Positions 46,843 to 58,290 of a stretch of DNA of 64,000 nucleotides are shown here, piece after piece. Location of the stretch: contig NC_019966.1 of the NCBI RefSeq assembly GCF_000328565.1, positions 2,170,001 to 2,234,000 of the forward strand, given 5' to 3'. The translations under genes were made by a program, and so were the position numbers. How positions within the stretch are numbered: position 1 is the stretch's first letter; each line of letters begins with the position of its first letter. This stretch comes from Mycobacterium sp. JS623. Its GTDB lineage: Bacteria; Actinomycetota; Actinomycetes; Mycobacteriales; Mycobacteriaceae. Under the pieces are notes generated by a model. The model saw nothing but the letters and a program-made list of their open reading frames with translations, ran no database searches and was not told the DNA's origin.

Positions 46843-47628
46843 ATGCGCCTTGGTCGAATCGCCAGCCCCGACGGAGTTGCCTTCGTCAGCATCGAAGGAC
46901 CCACCGATAACCCGGCAGACATGGTCGCCAGGGAAATCGCCGAGCACCCGTTCGGGTCGCCCAACTTCACTGGCAGGCAGTGGCCGCTCGCCGATGTCCG
47001 ATTGCTCGCGCCGATTCTGGCGAGCAAGGTGGTCTGCATCGGCAAGAACTACGCCGCGCACGTCGCAGAGATGGGTGGCGGCGACTTTCCCGATCCCGTG
47101 ATCTTCATGAAGCCCAACACCTCGATCATTGGGCCCAACGTGCCGATTCAGATGCCGGCCGACGCGAACCCCGTGCACTTCGAGGGCGAACTGGCTGTGG
47201 TCATCGGTCGACCGTGCAAGGACGTTGCCGCCGCGCGCGCCGCCGAGAACATCCTCGGCTACACAATCGGCAACGACGTCACCGCGCGTGATCAACAGAA
47301 AAAGGATGGCCAGTGGACCCGCGCCAAGGGCTACGACACGTTCTGCCCCATCGGCCCCTGGATCGTCACCGACCTCGACCCCGCCGACCTGGATCTGCGC
47401 ACCGACGTCAACGGCGAAGTCAAGCAGCACAGCCGAACGTCGCTGATGATTCACGACATTGGTGCCATCATCGAGTGGATCTCGGCGGTGATGACACTGC
47501 TGCCCGGTGATCTGATTCTCACTGGCACACCTGAAGGCGTCGGCCCGATCGAGGATGGCGACACTGTCAGCGTTACCCTCGAAGGCATCGGGAAGCTGAG
47601 CAATCCTGTTGTGCGCAAAGGAAAGTGA
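46843..47628 (+). CDS. fumarylacetoacetate hydrolase family protein (Rv2993c-like)
   Basis: A 261-residue enzyme of the FAH superfamily (2-hydroxyhepta-2,4-diene-1,7-dioate isomerase-like). Metal ligands are in [18 protein letters not shown] and [31 protein letters not shown]; the C-terminus [36 protein letters not shown] is typical. The exact substrate is uncertain (hydrolysis or decarboxylation of acyl pyruvates). TAGGCT at 46831-46836 is six bases before ATG, suggesting a leaderless mRNA. It overlaps gltX by four bases. Confidence 0.9.
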   Translation: MRLGRIASPDGVAFVSIEGPTDNPADMVAREIAEHPFGSPNFTGRQWPLADVRLLAPILASKVVCIGKNYAAHVAEMGGGDFPDPVIFMKPNTSIIGPNVPIQMPADANPVHFEGELAVVIGRPCKDVAAARAAENILGYTIGNDVTARDQQKKDGQWTRAKGYDTFCPIGPWIVTDLDPADLDLRTDVNGEVKQHSRTSLMIHDIGAIIEWISAVMTLLPGDLILTGTPEGVGPIEDGDTVSVTLEGIGKLSNPVVRKGK

Positions 47629-49103
47629 TGACCGTAAGGGTAAGGTTCTGCCCGTCGCCCACAGGCACGCCGCACGTTGGCCTGATCCGCACCGCGCTGT
47701 TCAACTGGGCCTATGCCCGACACACCGGGGGCTCGTTCGTGTTCCGGCTGGAGGACACCGACTCCGAACGTGACAGCGAGGAAAGCTATCTTTCGCTGCT
47801 GGATGCGCTGAGCTGGCTCGGGTTGAACTACGACGAGGGTCCGGACATCGGGGGGCCGTATGCGCCGTACCGGCAGTCCGAGCGCAGTGACATCTACCGC
47901 GACATCATTGCGCGGCTGCTGGATGCCGGCGAAGCGTACGAGGCGTTCTCGACGCCAGGGGAAGTCGAGGCCCGGCATATCGCCGCCGGCCGAAATCCCA
48001 AACTGGGCTACGACAACTTCGATCGCACCCTCACCGACGAGCAACGGGCGATGTTCGCCGCCGAGGGGCGCAGCGCCGTCGTGCGCTTGCGAATGCCTGA
48101 CGAAGACATCGCGTGGCACGACCTCGTGCGCGGCGACACCACTTTCGCCGCGGGAACGGTTCCGGACTTCGCGTTGACGCGTGCCAGCGGAGATCCGTTG
48201 TACACCTTGGTCAATCCGGTCGACGATGCGCTGATGAAGATCACCCATGTGCTGCGCGGCGAGGACCTGTTGCCGTCGACGCCCCGCCAGATCGCGCTGT
48301 ATCAGGCGTTGATCCGCATCGGAGTCGCCGAGCGTGTTCCTGAATTCGCGCATCTGCCAAGCGTTCTCGGTGACGGCAACAAGAAGCTGTCCAAGCGGGA
48401 CCCGCAGTCGAATCTGTTCCTGCACCGCGAGCGCGGCTTCATTCCCGAAGGGCTGCTGAATTACCTGGCCCTGCTCGGCTGGGGCATCGCCGAGGATCGC
48501 GACGTGTTCAGCCTCGATGAAATGGTCGCCGCATTTGACGTCGTCAACGTCAACTCCAACCCGGCACGCTTCGACCAGAAGAAGGCCGACGCGCTCAACG
48601 CCGAACACATCCGGCTGCTGGGCGAGGACGACTTCACCGGACGACTACGCGCGTACTTTGCCGAGCATGGCTACGACACCGGTCTGGACGCCACGCAATT
48701 CGCAGAGGCGGCCAGGCTGGTGCAAACGCGCATCGTCGTGCTCGGCGATGCGTGGGATCTGCTGAAGTTCCTCAACGACAACGAATACAAATTCGACGAG
48801 AAGGCGGCAGCCAAGGAGTTGCGCGGTGATGCGGCGCCGGTGCTCGACGCGGCGATCGCAGCGCTCGAGGAGGTCGGGGATTGGACGACGGCCAAGATCG
48901 AAATCGCGCTCAAGGTGGCGTTGTTGGAGAACCTGGCGCTCAAGCCGCGCAAGGCCTTCGGTCCGATCCGGGTAGCCGCAACGGGCGCGTTGATCAGCCC
49001 GCCGCTGTTCGAGTCGCTGGAACTGCTCGGCCGTGCGCGCAGCCTGCAGCGGTTGCGCGCCGGAAGGGACCACGCGGCTGCCGCGGCCGCGGCGGAGGCG
49101 TGA
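47625..49103 (+). CDS. gltX: glutamyl-tRNA synthetase
   Basis: A 492-residue class I synthetase (Rv2992c). The HIGH-type motif is [23 protein letters not shown] and the KMSKS-type motif is [12 protein letters not shown]. In mycobacteria it is non-discriminating, charging both tRNA-Glu and tRNA-Gln, with GatCAB then amidating the latter; consistent with gatCAB in this window and with tRNA-Gln and tRNA-Glu just downstream. GTG 47625 or ATG 47628 are start options, overlapping the FAH stop. Confidence 0.96.
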   Translation: MMTVRVRFCPSPTGTPHVGLIRTALFNWAYARHTGGSFVFRLEDTDSERDSEESYLSLLDALSWLGLNYDEGPDIGGPYAPYRQSERSDIYRDIIARLLDAGEAYEAFSTPGEVEARHIAAGRNPKLGYDNFDRTLTDEQRAMFAAEGRSAVVRLRMPDEDIAWHDLVRGDTTFAAGTVPDFALTRASGDPLYTLVNPVDDALMKITHVLRGEDLLPSTPRQIALYQALIRIGVAERVPEFAHLPSVLGDGNKKLSKRDPQSNLFLHRERGFIPEGLLNYLALLGWGIAEDRDVFSLDEMVAAFDVVNVNSNPARFDQKKADALNAEHIRLLGEDDFTGRLRAYFAEHGYDTGLDATQFAEAARLVQTRIVVLGDAWDLLKFLNDNEYKFDEKAAAKELRGDAAPVLDAAIAALEEVGDWTTAKIEIALKVALLENLALKPRKAFGPIRVAATGALISPPLFESLELLGRARSLQRLRAGRDHAAAAAAAEA

Positions 49104-49221
49104 AAAGACAGCTTCGAATCTTTGGTAGTCTGCACGTCGGCCCGATACAACAGGCGGCGGAAACAGCCCTCCGCTTGAGCGGGCCGAACACAGCCGATGA
49201 CCTGCGGTTATAGGCAGCCAA

Positions 49222-49293
49222 TGGGGTATGGTGTAATTGGCAACACAGCTGATTCTGGTTCAGCCATTCTAGGTTCGAGTCCTGGTACCCCAG
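49222..49293 (+). tRNA. tRNA-Gln (anticodon CUG)
   Basis: A 72-base tRNA with acceptor stem TGGGGTA / TACCCCA, D arm GTGTAATTGGCAACAC, anticodon stem GCTGA / TCAGC enclosing TTCTGGT (anticodon CTG) and T arm CTAGGTTCGAGTCCTGG. The discriminator is G at 49293 and CCA is encoded at 49294-49296. No SD-type signals. It is the acceptor for glutamine via GltX and GatCAB. Confidence 0.95.
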
Positions 49294-49382
49294 CCATTGC
49301 GATGAGCGCTAGCGCGAAGAGCGTCAGGCCTGAGTGGATTAGGTCGACATGTTCGGTTGCGTTATGCTGGCAATCCGGTTCT

Positions 49383-49455
49383 GGCCCCGTCGTCTAGCGG
49401 CCTAGGACGCCGCCCTCTCACGGCGGTAGCGTGGGTTCGAATCCCATCGGGGCTA
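49383..49455 (+). tRNA. tRNA-Glu (anticodon CUC)
   Basis: A 73-base tRNA starting at 49383 (first pair G-U), acceptor GGCCCCG / CGGGGCT, D arm GTCTAGCGGCCTAGGAC, anticodon stem CCGCC / GGCGG enclosing CTCTCAC (anticodon CTC), and T arm GTGGGTTCGAATCCCAT. Discriminator A at 49455; CCA is not encoded. A strong terminator follows six bases later. Confidence 0.95.
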
Positions 49456-49461
49456 CAAATT

Positions 49462-49495
49462 GGCTCTGGACCCGTATTCGGGTTCAGAGCCTTTT
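49462..49495 (+). terminator. intrinsic terminator after tRNA-Glu
   Basis: GGCTCTGGACCCG (49462-49474) and CGGGTTCAGAGCC (49479-49491) pair over 13 positions with one G-T wobble around TATT, followed by TTTTC. A clean factor-independent terminator. Confidence 0.9.
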
Positions 49496-49582
49496 CTTTG
49501 TATCGCTCGACACTGCGGGTAGATCGAAGTTGTGTCGAGATTGCGATCGGACAGCAGCCTCGGCCGGTGCGGACAACGAGAA

Positions 49583-50284
49583 TCAGAGCCGACGGGTCAG
49601 CGCATCCGCGGCGGCCAACAGGTCCGCTGCCCAGCGGGCGCCCGGTCGGCGTCCCATCCGGTCGATCGGCCCCGACACCGAGATCGCGGCGATGACCGTG
49701 CCGCGCCCGTCGCGCACAGGCGCCGAGACACTCGCAACGCCGGGTTCGCGCTCGGCAGCGCTCTGCGCCCACCCGCGCTTGCGAACCTCCGCAAGGGTGC
49801 GATCGGTGAACATCGCCGCGGGCAGCACGGCCTGCTGCGTCGCGGCATCGGCGTATGCCAGTAACACTTTCGCGCCCGAACCGGCCGTCATCGGTAACCG
49901 GGTGCCGACAGGCACCGTATCGCGAAGTCCCGCAGGCGGTTCCAGCGCAGCAACACAGATCCGCGCCGTGCCCTCGCGGCGATACAGCTGCACGCTTTCG
50001 CCCGTGATCTCACGCAGTCGCGGCAGCACCACCGCGCCCGCGGCCAGCAGTGGGTCGTGCACCTGTCCCGCCAATTCGGTCAGCGCCGGACCCAGCCGCC
50101 ACAGACCGTCGCCGTTTCGACTCAGCAGCCGGTGCACTTCCAGTCCCGCGGCCAGGCGATGCGCGGTAGCGCGCGGCAGACCCGTGCGCTCACATAGTTC
50201 CGCCAACCCACATGGCGAGTCGCCCACCGCGTGCAGCACACCCACCGCTTTGTCCAGCACGCCGATGCCGCTATCCTGTCTCAC
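49583..50284 (-). CDS. IclR-family transcriptional regulator (Rv2989-like)
   Basis: A 233-residue regulator: N-terminal winged helix (SGIGVLDKAVGVLHAVGDSPCGLAELCERTGLPRATAHRLAAGLEVHRLL) and a C-terminal ligand domain with VPVGTRLPMTAGSGAKVLLAYAD and DGRGTVIAAISVSGPIDRMG. It is divergent from leuC; the perfect repeat TCTCACAA-N20-TTGTGAGA between the starts is probably its operator. In the related LeuR/NdgR group of actinobacteria such proteins control leuCD. GTG 50284 lies inside the left operator arm, so binding would also hide its own start codon region. Confidence 0.92.
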   Translation of the reverse strand: MRQDSGIGVLDKAVGVLHAVGDSPCGLAELCERTGLPRATAHRLAAGLEVHRLLSRNGDGLWRLGPALTELAGQVHDPLLAAGAVVLPRLREITGESVQLYRREGTARICVAALEPPAGLRDTVPVGTRLPMTAGSGAKVLLAYADAATQQAVLPAAMFTDRTLAEVRKRGWAQSAAEREPGVASVSAPVRDGRGTVIAAISVSGPIDRMGRRPGARWAADLLAAADALTRRL

Positions 50285-50314
50285 AAGGAGATACTAGCTT
50301 CCCAGATTGTGAGA
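50279..50314. promoter_or_regulatory. IclR-type operator between iclR and leuC
   Basis: TCTCACAA (50279-50286) and TTGTGAGA (50307-50314) are perfectly inverted with a 20-base spacer, centred in the 39-base divergent gap. The left arm overlaps the iclR start codon and the right arm ends ten bases before leuC. Control of leuCD and autoregulation are inferred. Confidence 0.75.
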
Positions 50315-50323
50315 TAGTCAAGC

Positions 50324-51757
50324 ATGACCAGTGTCGACACGCCGCGCACGATGGCCGAAAAGGTGTGGGCCGACCACGTCGTCGCCCACGGCACAGGGAA
50401 AGGCGAGGCTCGCGAGCCCGACCTGATCTACATCGATCTGCACCTCATTCATGAGGTGACGAGTCCGCAGGCCTTCGACGGGCTCCGGCTCAACGGCCGC
50501 ACGGTGCGCAGGCCGGACCTCACGATCGCCACCGAGGATCACAACGTGCCGACTGTCGACATCGACAAGCCGATCGCCGACCCGATATCGCGCACACAGG
50601 TCGAGACGTTGCGTCGTAATTGCGAAGAGTTCGGTATCCGGTTGCATCCGATGGGTGACGCCGAGCAGGGCATCGTGCACATCATCGGGCCGCAGTTGGG
50701 ACTGACGCAGCCCGGCATGACGGTGGTGTGCGGCGACAGCCACACGTCAACGCACGGCGCGTTCGGTGCACTCGCGATGGGCATCGGCACGTCTGAAGTC
50801 GAGCATGTGTTCGCCACGCAGACTCTTGCGCTGCGTCCGTTCAAGACCATGGCGGTCAACGTGGACGGTCAGTTGCCGCCCGGAGTCAGCGCGAAGGACG
50901 TCATCCTCGCGGTGATTGCGAAAATTGGAACCGGCGGGGGACAGGGTCACGTCATCGAATACCGCGGCAGCGCCATCGAATCGCTCTCGATGGAGGGCCG
51001 GATGACGATCTGCAACATGAGCATCGAAGCCGGAGCGCGCGCCGGCATGGTGGCGCCGGACGAAACCACGTTCGAATTTTTGCGCGGTCGACCGCATGCA
51101 CCGAAGGGCGCGCAATGGGACGCGGCGGTGGCCGCATGGCTGGCATTGCGCACTGACGAAGGGGCTGAATTCGACACCGAGGTGTATCTCGACGCGGCCA
51201 CGCTGAGCCCGTTCGTCACGTGGGGCACCAACCCCGGGCAGGGCGTTCCGTTGTCGGATTCGGTTCCGGACCCCGAGCTGATGTTCGATGACGCCGAACG
51301 GCAGTCAGCCGAAAAAGCCTTGGCGTACATGGATCTTCGGCCTGGCACGGCGATGCGTGACATCGCGGTGGACGCCGTCTTCGTCGGGTCGTGTACCAAC
51401 GGCAGGATCGAGGATCTGCGCGTCGTCGCCGACGTTCTGCGCGGACGCAAGGTGGCCGACGGAGTGCGGATGCTGATCGTGCCGGGTTCGATGCGCGTGC
51501 GCGCACAGGCCGAATCCGAAGGACTCGGGGAGATCTTCACCGCGGCCGGTGCGCAGTGGCGACAAGCCGGGTGCTCGATGTGTCTTGGAATGAATCCAGA
51601 CCAGCTGTCGCCGGGCGAGCGTTGCGCGTCGACATCGAACCGAAATTTCGAGGGCAGGCAGGGCAAGGGTGGTCGCACGCATCTGGTGTCGCCTGCAGTC
51701 GCTGCGGCCACCGCTGTGCGAGGGAAGCTGTCGTCGCCGGCCGAGCTTACTCAGTAA
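50324..51757 (+). CDS. leuC: 3-isopropylmalate dehydratase large subunit
   Basis: A 477-residue aconitase-family subunit (Rv2988c). The 4Fe-4S ligands are in [14 protein letters not shown] and [15 protein letters not shown]; the substrate motif is EDHNVPT and [25 protein letters not shown]. It isomerises 2- to 3-isopropylmalate with LeuD. ATG 50324 follows shortly after the iclR operator. leuD is 12 bases downstream. Confidence 0.97.
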   Translation: MTSVDTPRTMAEKVWADHVVAHGTGKGEAREPDLIYIDLHLIHEVTSPQAFDGLRLNGRTVRRPDLTIATEDHNVPTVDIDKPIADPISRTQVETLRRNCEEFGIRLHPMGDAEQGIVHIIGPQLGLTQPGMTVVCGDSHTSTHGAFGALAMGIGTSEVEHVFATQTLALRPFKTMAVNVDGQLPPGVSAKDVILAVIAKIGTGGGQGHVIEYRGSAIESLSMEGRMTICNMSIEAGARAGMVAPDETTFEFLRGRPHAPKGAQWDAAVAAWLALRTDEGAEFDTEVYLDAATLSPFVTWGTNPGQGVPLSDSVPDPELMFDDAERQSAEKALAYMDLRPGTAMRDIAVDAVFVGSCTNGRIEDLRVVADVLRGRKVADGVRMLIVPGSMRVRAQAESEGLGEIFTAAGAQWRQAGCSMCLGMNPDQLSPGERCASTSNRNFEGRQGKGGRTHLVSPAVAAATAVRGKLSSPAELTQ

Positions 51758-51769
51758 GAGGAGAACGTC

Positions 51770-52363
51770 ATGCAAGCGTTTCGCACACACACAGGTATCG
51801 GCGTTCCGTTGCGCCGGTCGAATGTGGACACGGACCAAATCATCCCGGCCGTCTATTTGAAGCGGGTCACCCGAACAGGTTTCGAGGACGGCCTATTCGC
51901 GGCTTGGCGTAACGATCCGTCTTTCGTTCTGAATCTGCCGCCCTTCGACAAGGGCTCAGTCTTGGTCGCTGGACCCGATTTCGGCACGGGCTCGTCACGC
52001 GAACATGCCGTCTGGGCGCTGATGGACTTTGGTTTCAGGGTCGTCATCTCATCGCGATTCGCCGATATTTTTCGCGGCAACGCGGGCAAGGCCGGACTGT
52101 TGGCGGCCGAAGTCGCGCAAGATGATGTGGAACTCCTGTGGAAGCTCATTGAGGAGCAGCCGGGGGTGGAAATCACTGTGGATCTTCAAGATCGGAATAT
52201 CGTCGCGGGAACGGTCATGGTGCCGTTCAAGATTGACGATTACACCGCCTGGCGATTGCTCGAGGGTCTCGACGATATAGGTCTTACGCTGCGGAAACTC
52301 GATGAAATCGAGACCTACGAAGCGAGTCGGCCGAACTGGAAACCGCACACTCTGCCGGCGTGA
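51770..52363 (+). CDS. leuD: 3-isopropylmalate dehydratase small subunit
   Basis: A 197-residue swivel-domain subunit (Rv2987c), starting [33 protein letters not shown], with [37 protein letters not shown], the active-site loop. SD AAGAGGAGAACGTC precedes the ATG. It completes the heterodimer with LeuC. A 6-4-6 hairpin follows its stop. Confidence 0.97.
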   Translation: MQAFRTHTGIGVPLRRSNVDTDQIIPAVYLKRVTRTGFEDGLFAAWRNDPSFVLNLPPFDKGSVLVAGPDFGTGSSREHAVWALMDFGFRVVISSRFADIFRGNAGKAGLLAAEVAQDDVELLWKLIEEQPGVEITVDLQDRNIVAGTVMVPFKIDDYTAWRLLEGLDDIGLTLRKLDEIETYEASRPNWKPHTLPA

Positions 52364-52368
52364 CTCAA

Positions 52369-52384
52369 CGGCTCCGGTGAGCCG
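52369..52384 (+). terminator. short hairpin after leuD
   Basis: CGGCTC-CGGT-GAGCCG is a perfect 6-bp stem with a 4-base loop, six bases after the leuD stop. No U-tract. It probably separates leuCD from hupB. Confidence 0.5.
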
Positions 52385-52479
52385 AAATCGCCGCCTTTCA
52401 CCCGCTTCTCGGGGCCCCCGGCAGGAGTTCAAGGGGGGCAAGAAAGTTCGCTAGTTTCGCTTGAAATTGCGCGTGGCTC

Positions 52480-52509
52480 TTGGAAATCAGTGGTCGTTGG
52501 GTTTACCGT
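52480..52509 (+). promoter_or_regulatory. candidate hupB promoter
   Basis: TTGGAA (52480-52485) and TACCGT (52504-52509) are 18 bases apart. The predicted start would be about 52516, giving a 40-base leader with the SD GGAGG (52546-52550) before the ATG at 52556. Modest match; other hexamer pairs in this AT-richer stretch are possible. Confidence 0.4.
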
Positions 52510-52555
52510 GTCCACTAGTCGGTCCAAAGAGGGCCACTGGTTTCGGAGGTTTTGC

Positions 52556-53194
52556 ATGAACAAAGCGGAGCTCATCGACGTACTCACGGAGAAACTGGGC
52601 TCGGATCGTCGGTCGGCAACCGATGCGGTGGAGAACGTCGTCGACACCATCGTGCGTGCGGTTCAAAAGGGTGACAGCGTCACCATTACCGGCTTCGGTG
52701 TTTTCGAACAGCGCCGTCGTGCCGCTCGTGTCGCGCGCAACCCGCGCACCGGCGAGACCGTGAAAGTCAAGCCAACATCTGTGCCGGCCTTTAGGCCCGG
52801 TGCTCAGTTCAAAGCGGTTATCTCTGGCGCACAAAAACTCCCGGCGGAAGGACCAGCAGTGAAACGTGGCGCAACCGCGGGCGGCGCCCGCAAGGCTGTG
52901 AAGAGGGCGGCCGTCAAGAAGGCAGTGAAGCGGACTGCCGCCAAGAAGGCTGTGAAGCGGACTGCCGCCAAGAAGGCAGTGAAGCGGACCGCAGCCAAGA
53001 AGGCAGTGAAGCGGACCGCAGCCAAGAAGGCTGTGAAGCGGACTGCCGCCAAGAAGGCAGTGAAGCGCACTGCCGCTAAGAAGGCCGTGAAGAAGGCCGC
53101 TGCTAAGAAGGCTCCGGCCAAGAAGGCTGCCGCCAAGAAGACAGCACGCAAGGCTCCGGCGCGCAAGGCTCCGGCCAAGCGCGGCCGTCGCTAA
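52556..53194 (+). CDS. hupB: DNA-binding protein HU homolog with Lys/Ala-rich tail
   Basis: A 212-residue nucleoid protein (Rv2986c). Residues 1-90 are a standard HU fold: [29 protein letters not shown], then the DNA-arm [23 protein letters not shown] and [13 protein letters not shown]. Residues about 100-212 form an actinobacterial tail rich in Lys and Ala with six perfect-length repeats KAVKRTAAK (residues 122-175), resembling histone H1. The tail compacts DNA and is a target of acetylation or phosphorylation (general knowledge). ATG 52556 follows the SD CGGAGG. It is convergent with mutT1. Confidence 0.96.
   Translation: MNKAELIDVLTEKLGSDRRSATDAVENVVDTIVRAVQKGDSVTITGFGVFEQRRRAARVARNPRTGETVKVKPTSVPAFRPGAQFKAVISGAQKLPAEGPAVKRGATAGGARKAVKRAAVKKAVKRTAAKKAVKRTAAKKAVKRTAAKKAVKRTAAKKAVKRTAAKKAVKRTAAKKAVKKAAAKKAPAKKAAAKKTARKAPARKAPAKRGRR
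52919..53080 (+). repeat. six tandem 27-base repeats in the hupB tail
   Basis: Each unit encodes KAVKRTAAK, six in a row, with further diverged units afterwards. Synonymous changes label the copies: GCA or GCT after AAG, and ACT-GCC-GCC or ACC-GCA-GCC. Units 3 and 4 are identical, while unit 5 matches unit 2, suggesting copy-number change by recombination. In mycobacteria such tails vary in length between strains. Confidence 0.9.
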
Positions 53195-53208
53195 ATTTCG
53201 GCATCGGG

Positions 53209-53238
53209 CACGCCGTGGGTCACCTGACCCGCGGCGTG
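53209..53238. terminator. bidirectional hairpin between hupB and mutT1
   Basis: CACGCCGTGGGTC (53209-53221) and GACCCGCGGCGTG (53226-53238) pair over 13 positions with one T-G wobble, around ACCT. The hupB stop is 15 bases away; mutT1 converges from the other side and ends at 53294. Confidence 0.8.
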
Positions 53239-53293
53239 TCTGTGCGTCGTGAGTTCGGTGGAACCCCGCGCATTTTGGATTTACCTGCGTCCG

Positions 53294-54223
53294 CTACTTC
53301 TTAGCGGCCAGCGGGCTGCCGATGTGGTCGGCGGCGATCAAGCGTCCGTCGCTGAGCGACATCACCCACATGCTGCCCTTGCGGTTGCGTGATTTGTCGG
53401 GGCGCACTCCGTCACGCTCGCACCACCACGAGATCAGATCGGGAATCACCTTGCCCTGGGTGCAGATCACGGGGGTGCCCCCTGCCGCGGCGATTTCGAG
53501 GATGCGGTGCCTGGCCGTCTTACGATTGTCCGCATAGGCCTCTTCGGTCAGCGCCGGCTCATCGGTGATCGTGGTGCCAAGTTCCTCGGCGAGCGGTTCG
53601 AGTGTCTGATGGCAGCGCACGCGGTTCGCGGCGTAGAGCGTATCGGCGCCGAACGACAGAAGCACTCCGACCAGAGACTCGGCCTGGGCACGGCCGTGCT
53701 TGTCCAGTGGCCGCTTGCGATCGTCGCCCTTGTACCGCGACTTACTGCCTGCTGTCCCATGCCGCACGATCAGCACGGTCTTAGTATCGATAGGTTGTTT
53801 TACAAAGCGGCGCAACACTTTTCGATCGTGCGGGTACTCGAGGTGCTTCAACGCCTCGGTGACAGGTAGCCACTTGAGGTCGTCGACCTCGGCGTTCGGG
53901 CTGAACTCGCCGTCGACTCTGCGCGCCGCCCAGTACCGCACCTTTTTGATGCCCTGCTCGACGGGATAGCTGACTGCGGCGAGTCGCCTGCCGAGGATCG
54001 ACTCGTAGCCCGTCTCCTCGTGTACTTCGCGCACCGCGGTGACAGGTTCGGTCTCGCCGGGATCGACCTTGCCTTTGGGTAGTGACCAGTCGTCGTAACG
54101 CGGACGATGGATGATCGCCACCTCCGGTGCCGATGGGTCACCGTTGTGCCGCCACAGCACTGCGCCGGCCGCGAGGACGGCCTTGTTCGCCGGGGCAGCA
54201 TCGGAGGAAAGTTCCTTCGGCAC
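53294..54223 (-). CDS. mutT1: 8-oxo-dGTP hydrolase, Nudix plus histidine phosphatase fusion
   Basis: A 309-residue two-domain protein (Rv2985). The N-terminal Nudix domain carries the complete box [23 protein letters not shown] (residues about 52-74). The C-terminal part (about 150-309) is a histidine phosphatase with the catalytic RHGTAGSKS and a second [12 protein letters not shown]. In mycobacterial MutT1 the two domains act on 8-oxo-GTP derivatives and diadenosine polyphosphates. It sits eight or so dozen bases from ppk, same strand. Confidence 0.95.
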   Translation of the reverse strand: MPKELSSDAAPANKAVLAAGAVLWRHNGDPSAPEVAIIHRPRYDDWSLPKGKVDPGETEPVTAVREVHEETGYESILGRRLAAVSYPVEQGIKKVRYWAARRVDGEFSPNAEVDDLKWLPVTEALKHLEYPHDRKVLRRFVKQPIDTKTVLIVRHGTAGSKSRYKGDDRKRPLDKHGRAQAESLVGVLLSFGADTLYAANRVRCHQTLEPLAEELGTTITDEPALTEEAYADNRKTARHRILEIAAAGGTPVICTQGKVIPDLISWWCERDGVRPDKSRNRKGSMWVMSLSDGRLIAADHIGSPLAAKK

Positions 54224-54289
54224 CTCAACTCCTGCAGGTCATCCGGCCCCGGCGGGGCGCCACCTGGATCGTCAGTGACACCGTCAGGC

Positions 54290-56443
54290 TCACGGATGTC
54301 TGTGGCGGTCCATCAGCGACACCTGATGATCGCGTACGGTCTCGCCCGCGCTTGGCAACGCCGTCCAGTGCCCGTCGGCACCCAGCTCCCAGCATCGCGT
54401 GGCGGGATCCATAGTCGAGTCGAACACGTCGTTCAATTGAGCGGTCAGCCTCGGATCCTTGACTTGTGCCATCACTTCGACGCGTCGGTCGAGATTACGA
54501 TGCATCATGTCGGCGCTACCGATCCAGAACTCGTCGATGGCGCGGAAATGAATAATTCGCGAGTGTTCGAGGAACCGGCCGAGAATCGAGCGCACGACGA
54601 TGTTGTCGGAGTAACCCTGGGCGCCTGGCTTTAGCGCGCAGATGCCGCGCACCACCACTTCTACTTTCACGCCCGCCTGAGAAGCGCGGTACAGGGCATC
54701 GATGACCTGCTCGTCGACCAATGCGTTTGCCTTCATCCGAATCCGGCCCTCGGCGCCGTCGCGGGTGGCCGCGATCTCGCGCTCGATGCGTTCGATGATG
54801 CCCTTGCGCACGCCGTAGGGCGCAACCAACAGGTTGCGGTAGGACTCCTTGCGGGAGTAGCCGGTCAGCGAGTTGAACAGATCGGTGAGGTCGGCGCCGA
54901 TGTCGGGTGCCGCGGTCAGCAAGCCGACATCTTCATATAGCCGGGCGGTTTTGGGGTTGTAGTTGCCCGTGCCGATGTGGCAGTACCGCCGGATGGTCGA
55001 GCCCTCGCGTCGCACCACCAAACACGTCTTGCAGTGCGTCTTGAGTCCGATCAACCCGTAGACGACATGCACGCCCGCGCGTTCCAGCGCGCGGGCCCAC
55101 TTGATGTTGGCCTGTTCATCGAAGCGTGCCTTGATCTCAACGAGCGCAACCACCTGTTTGCCCGCGGCAGCGGCGTCGATGAGCGCGTTGACAATCGGTG
55201 AGTCACCGGAGGTGCGGTACAGCGTCTGCTTGATGGCCAGCACGTTGGGATCGGCCGCGGCCTGCTCGATGAACCGTTGCACCGTGGTGGAAAACGAGTC
55301 GTAGGGGTGGTGGACGAGCACATCGCCGTCGCGAAGCGTCGAGAAGATGCTCTTGGGCGTTTCGCGTTCGCCGAAGGCAGGCGGTGTCGCTGGCACGAAC
55401 GGCGGATCTTTGAGCGCCGGGCGGTCGACACCGTAGATCTGCCACAGCGACGACAAATCGAGCAGCCCAGGCACTTCGATCACATCGCCGGGGTCGACGT
55501 CGAGTTCGCGCAACAACAATTCGAGCATGCTCTCGGTCATGTCGTCGGACACCTCGAGACGGACCGGCGAGCCGAATCGGCGGCGCGCCAGTTCTCGTTC
55601 GAGCGCCTGCAGCAGATCCTCGTCGCGATCCTCTTCGACCTCGAAATCAGCGTTGCGAGTGATACGGAACGCGTGATGCTCGACGACATCCAGGCCGGGG
55701 AAGAGGACCGACAGGAACGCGGCGATCAACTCTTCCATCGGTAGGAACCGCACGACGTCGGAACTGCCTTCGCGGCGCGCGAGTTCCACGAAGCGGTCGA
55801 CGTTGTCGGGCACCTTGATGCGCGCGAAGTGCTGGCCGCCGTCGTCGGGATGTTTGACGGTGATCGCCAGATTCAAGCTCAACCCGCTGACGAATGGGAA
55901 CGGATGCGCGGGGTCGACGGCCAGGGGAGTCAAAACGGGAAAGACTTGTTCGTGGAAGTACGTCGACAGTCGCGACCGCTCGTCGTCGTCGAGTTCGGCC
56001 CACGTGACAATGACAACGCCCTCATCGGCGAGCGCGGGGCGCACCGAGTCGAGGAAAACGTGCGCGTGCCTGTCGGCGATCTGCTGGGTGCGCTCATTGA
56101 TGCGGCGCAACTGCTCGCGCGGTGAGAGACCGTCGGCCGAACGCACCGACAGCCCCATTTCGTCGCGGCGCTTCAGACCGGCGACGCGCACCATATAGAA
56201 CTCGTCGAGGTTGGACGCAAAGATCGCCAGGAACTTCGCCCGTTCGAGCAGTGGTAACGAGGTGTCGGCGGCCAGCGCGAGTACGCGGGCGTTGAAATCC
56301 AGCCAACTCAGTTCGCGATTGAGATACCGATCCTCGGGCAGCGGGTTCTCGATCGCGGGCGACGTCGCTGCCGGTGGTGCCTCAGGCGCCGAGTCGACCA
56401 AGTCCGCGCCGTCGGTTCGGATCGGGGCTTCGGCTTCCGTCAT
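54290..56443 (-). CDS. ppk: polyphosphate kinase 1
   Basis: A 717-residue enzyme (Rv2984) making inorganic polyphosphate from ATP. Conserved elements: [20 protein letters not shown] (N-terminal domain), [17 protein letters not shown], the phosphorylated-histidine motif [20 protein letters not shown], and [29 protein letters not shown]. The N-terminal 40 residues are acidic and variable. Polyphosphate links to stress sigma signalling in mycobacteria. mutT1 is 66 bases downstream on the same strand, and fbiD upstream. Confidence 0.97.
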   Translation of the reverse strand: MTEAEAPIRTDGADLVDSAPEAPPAATSPAIENPLPEDRYLNRELSWLDFNARVLALAADTSLPLLERAKFLAIFASNLDEFYMVRVAGLKRRDEMGLSVRSADGLSPREQLRRINERTQQIADRHAHVFLDSVRPALADEGVVIVTWAELDDDERSRLSTYFHEQVFPVLTPLAVDPAHPFPFVSGLSLNLAITVKHPDDGGQHFARIKVPDNVDRFVELARREGSSDVVRFLPMEELIAAFLSVLFPGLDVVEHHAFRITRNADFEVEEDRDEDLLQALERELARRRFGSPVRLEVSDDMTESMLELLLRELDVDPGDVIEVPGLLDLSSLWQIYGVDRPALKDPPFVPATPPAFGERETPKSIFSTLRDGDVLVHHPYDSFSTTVQRFIEQAAADPNVLAIKQTLYRTSGDSPIVNALIDAAAAGKQVVALVEIKARFDEQANIKWARALERAGVHVVYGLIGLKTHCKTCLVVRREGSTIRRYCHIGTGNYNPKTARLYEDVGLLTAAPDIGADLTDLFNSLTGYSRKESYRNLLVAPYGVRKGIIERIEREIAATRDGAEGRIRMKANALVDEQVIDALYRASQAGVKVEVVVRGICALKPGAQGYSDNIVVRSILGRFLEHSRIIHFRAIDEFWIGSADMMHRNLDRRVEVMAQVKDPRLTAQLNDVFDSTMDPATRCWELGADGHWTALPSAGETVRDHQVSLMDRHRHP

Positions 56444-56508
56444 GTTCCGATGATCCCTTATTGACGAGGCGCCCGGCTACCGCGGTGGGGCATCCCGTCG
56501 CTTGCTGT

Positions 56509-57270
<762 letters not shown>

Positions 57271-57287
57271 TCAACTAATGTGAAACG

Positions 57288-58286
57288 GTGGTCGAGGCGG
57301 CGGTGATGGGAGCCGGTGCGTGGGGGACGGCACTGGCGAAGGTCCTGGCTGATGCAGGTAACAACGTCACATTGTGGGCGCGTCGTCCCGAATTGGCCGA
57401 CGAGATCAACGACACCCAGCGCAACACCTCTTATTTAGGTGATACGGAGCTGCCGAAGTCGATCCGCGCGACCAGCGACCCGGCCGAAGCACTGGGCGGC
57501 GCATGCACAGTGCTGTTCGCTGTGCCATCGCAGACGATGCGGACGAACCTCGAGCGCTGGACGGGGCTGATCGGCGGCGACGTCACGCTGGTGAGTCTGG
57601 CCAAGGGCATCGAGCTGGATACCCTGATGCGGATGAGTCAGGTCATCGCGCAGGTGACGGGAGCTGACCCGGCCCGAGTCGCGGCGATCACCGGTCCCAA
57701 CCTGGCCAGCGAGATCGCCGATGAACAGCCGGCGGCCACGGTGGTCGCCTGCAGCGACTCCGGCAGAGCGGTGACCTTGCAGCGCGCGCTGTCGACCGGC
57801 TACTTCCGCCCGTACACCAACGCCGATGTGATCGGAGCCGAAGTCGGCGGTGCATGCAAGAACGTGATCGCGTTGGCCTGCGGCATGGCCGCCGGTGTCG
57901 GGTTGGGGGAGAACACCGCAGCGGCGATCATCACTCGCGGCCTCGCCGAGATCATGCGGCTGGGAATCGCGTTGGGCGCCAAACCCGCAACGATGGCGGG
58001 GCTTGCCGGTGTGGGCGACTTGGTGGCGACGTGCACATCCGTCCGCTCGCGCAACCGCTCCTTCGGCGAGCGGCTCGGTAGGGGCGGCACGGTGGAGTCG
58101 GCGATGGCGGCCGCCGGCGGTCACGTCGCCGAGGGCGTCTTCTCGTGTGAGTCGGTGCTCGCACTTGCGGAAAGCTACGACGTCGAGATGCCGCTCACCG
58201 ACGCGGTGCAGCGAGTCTGCCACAAGGGATTATCGGTCGACGAGGCGGTTGCGCTGCTGCTGGGGCGCAGCACCAAGCCGGAGTAG
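57288..58286 (+). CDS. gpsA: NAD(P)-dependent glycerol-3-phosphate dehydrogenase
   Basis: A 332-residue enzyme (Rv2982c) that makes sn-glycerol 3-phosphate for phospholipids. NAD loop: [26 protein letters not shown]; catalytic lysine region [17 protein letters not shown]; substrate region [32 protein letters not shown] 57288 is chosen because TAATGT at 57276-57281 implies a leaderless start; 57285 is the alternative. The PLP-enzyme gene follows four bases after its stop. Confidence 0.96.
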   Translation: MVEAAVMGAGAWGTALAKVLADAGNNVTLWARRPELADEINDTQRNTSYLGDTELPKSIRATSDPAEALGGACTVLFAVPSQTMRTNLERWTGLIGGDVTLVSLAKGIELDTLMRMSQVIAQVTGADPARVAAITGPNLASEIADEQPAATVVACSDSGRAVTLQRALSTGYFRPYTNADVIGAEVGGACKNVIALACGMAAGVGLGENTAAAIITRGLAEIMRLGIALGAKPATMAGLAGVGDLVATCTSVRSRNRSFGERLGRGGTVESAMAAAGGHVAEGVFSCESVLALAESYDVEMPLTDAVQRVCHKGLSVDEAVALLLGRSTKPE

Positions 58287-58290
58287 ACGG

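Noticed and set aside
49104..49221. Possible gene or promoter between gltX and tRNA-Gln
   Set aside because: Only 118 bases; a GTTATA-like -10 box near 49208-49213 could serve the tRNA, but a -35 box at correct spacing was not found, so no promoter is called.
52919..53080. CRISPR-like array
   Set aside because: The regular 27-base units are coding tandem repeats of the HupB tail; no spacers between them, and no cas genes nearby.
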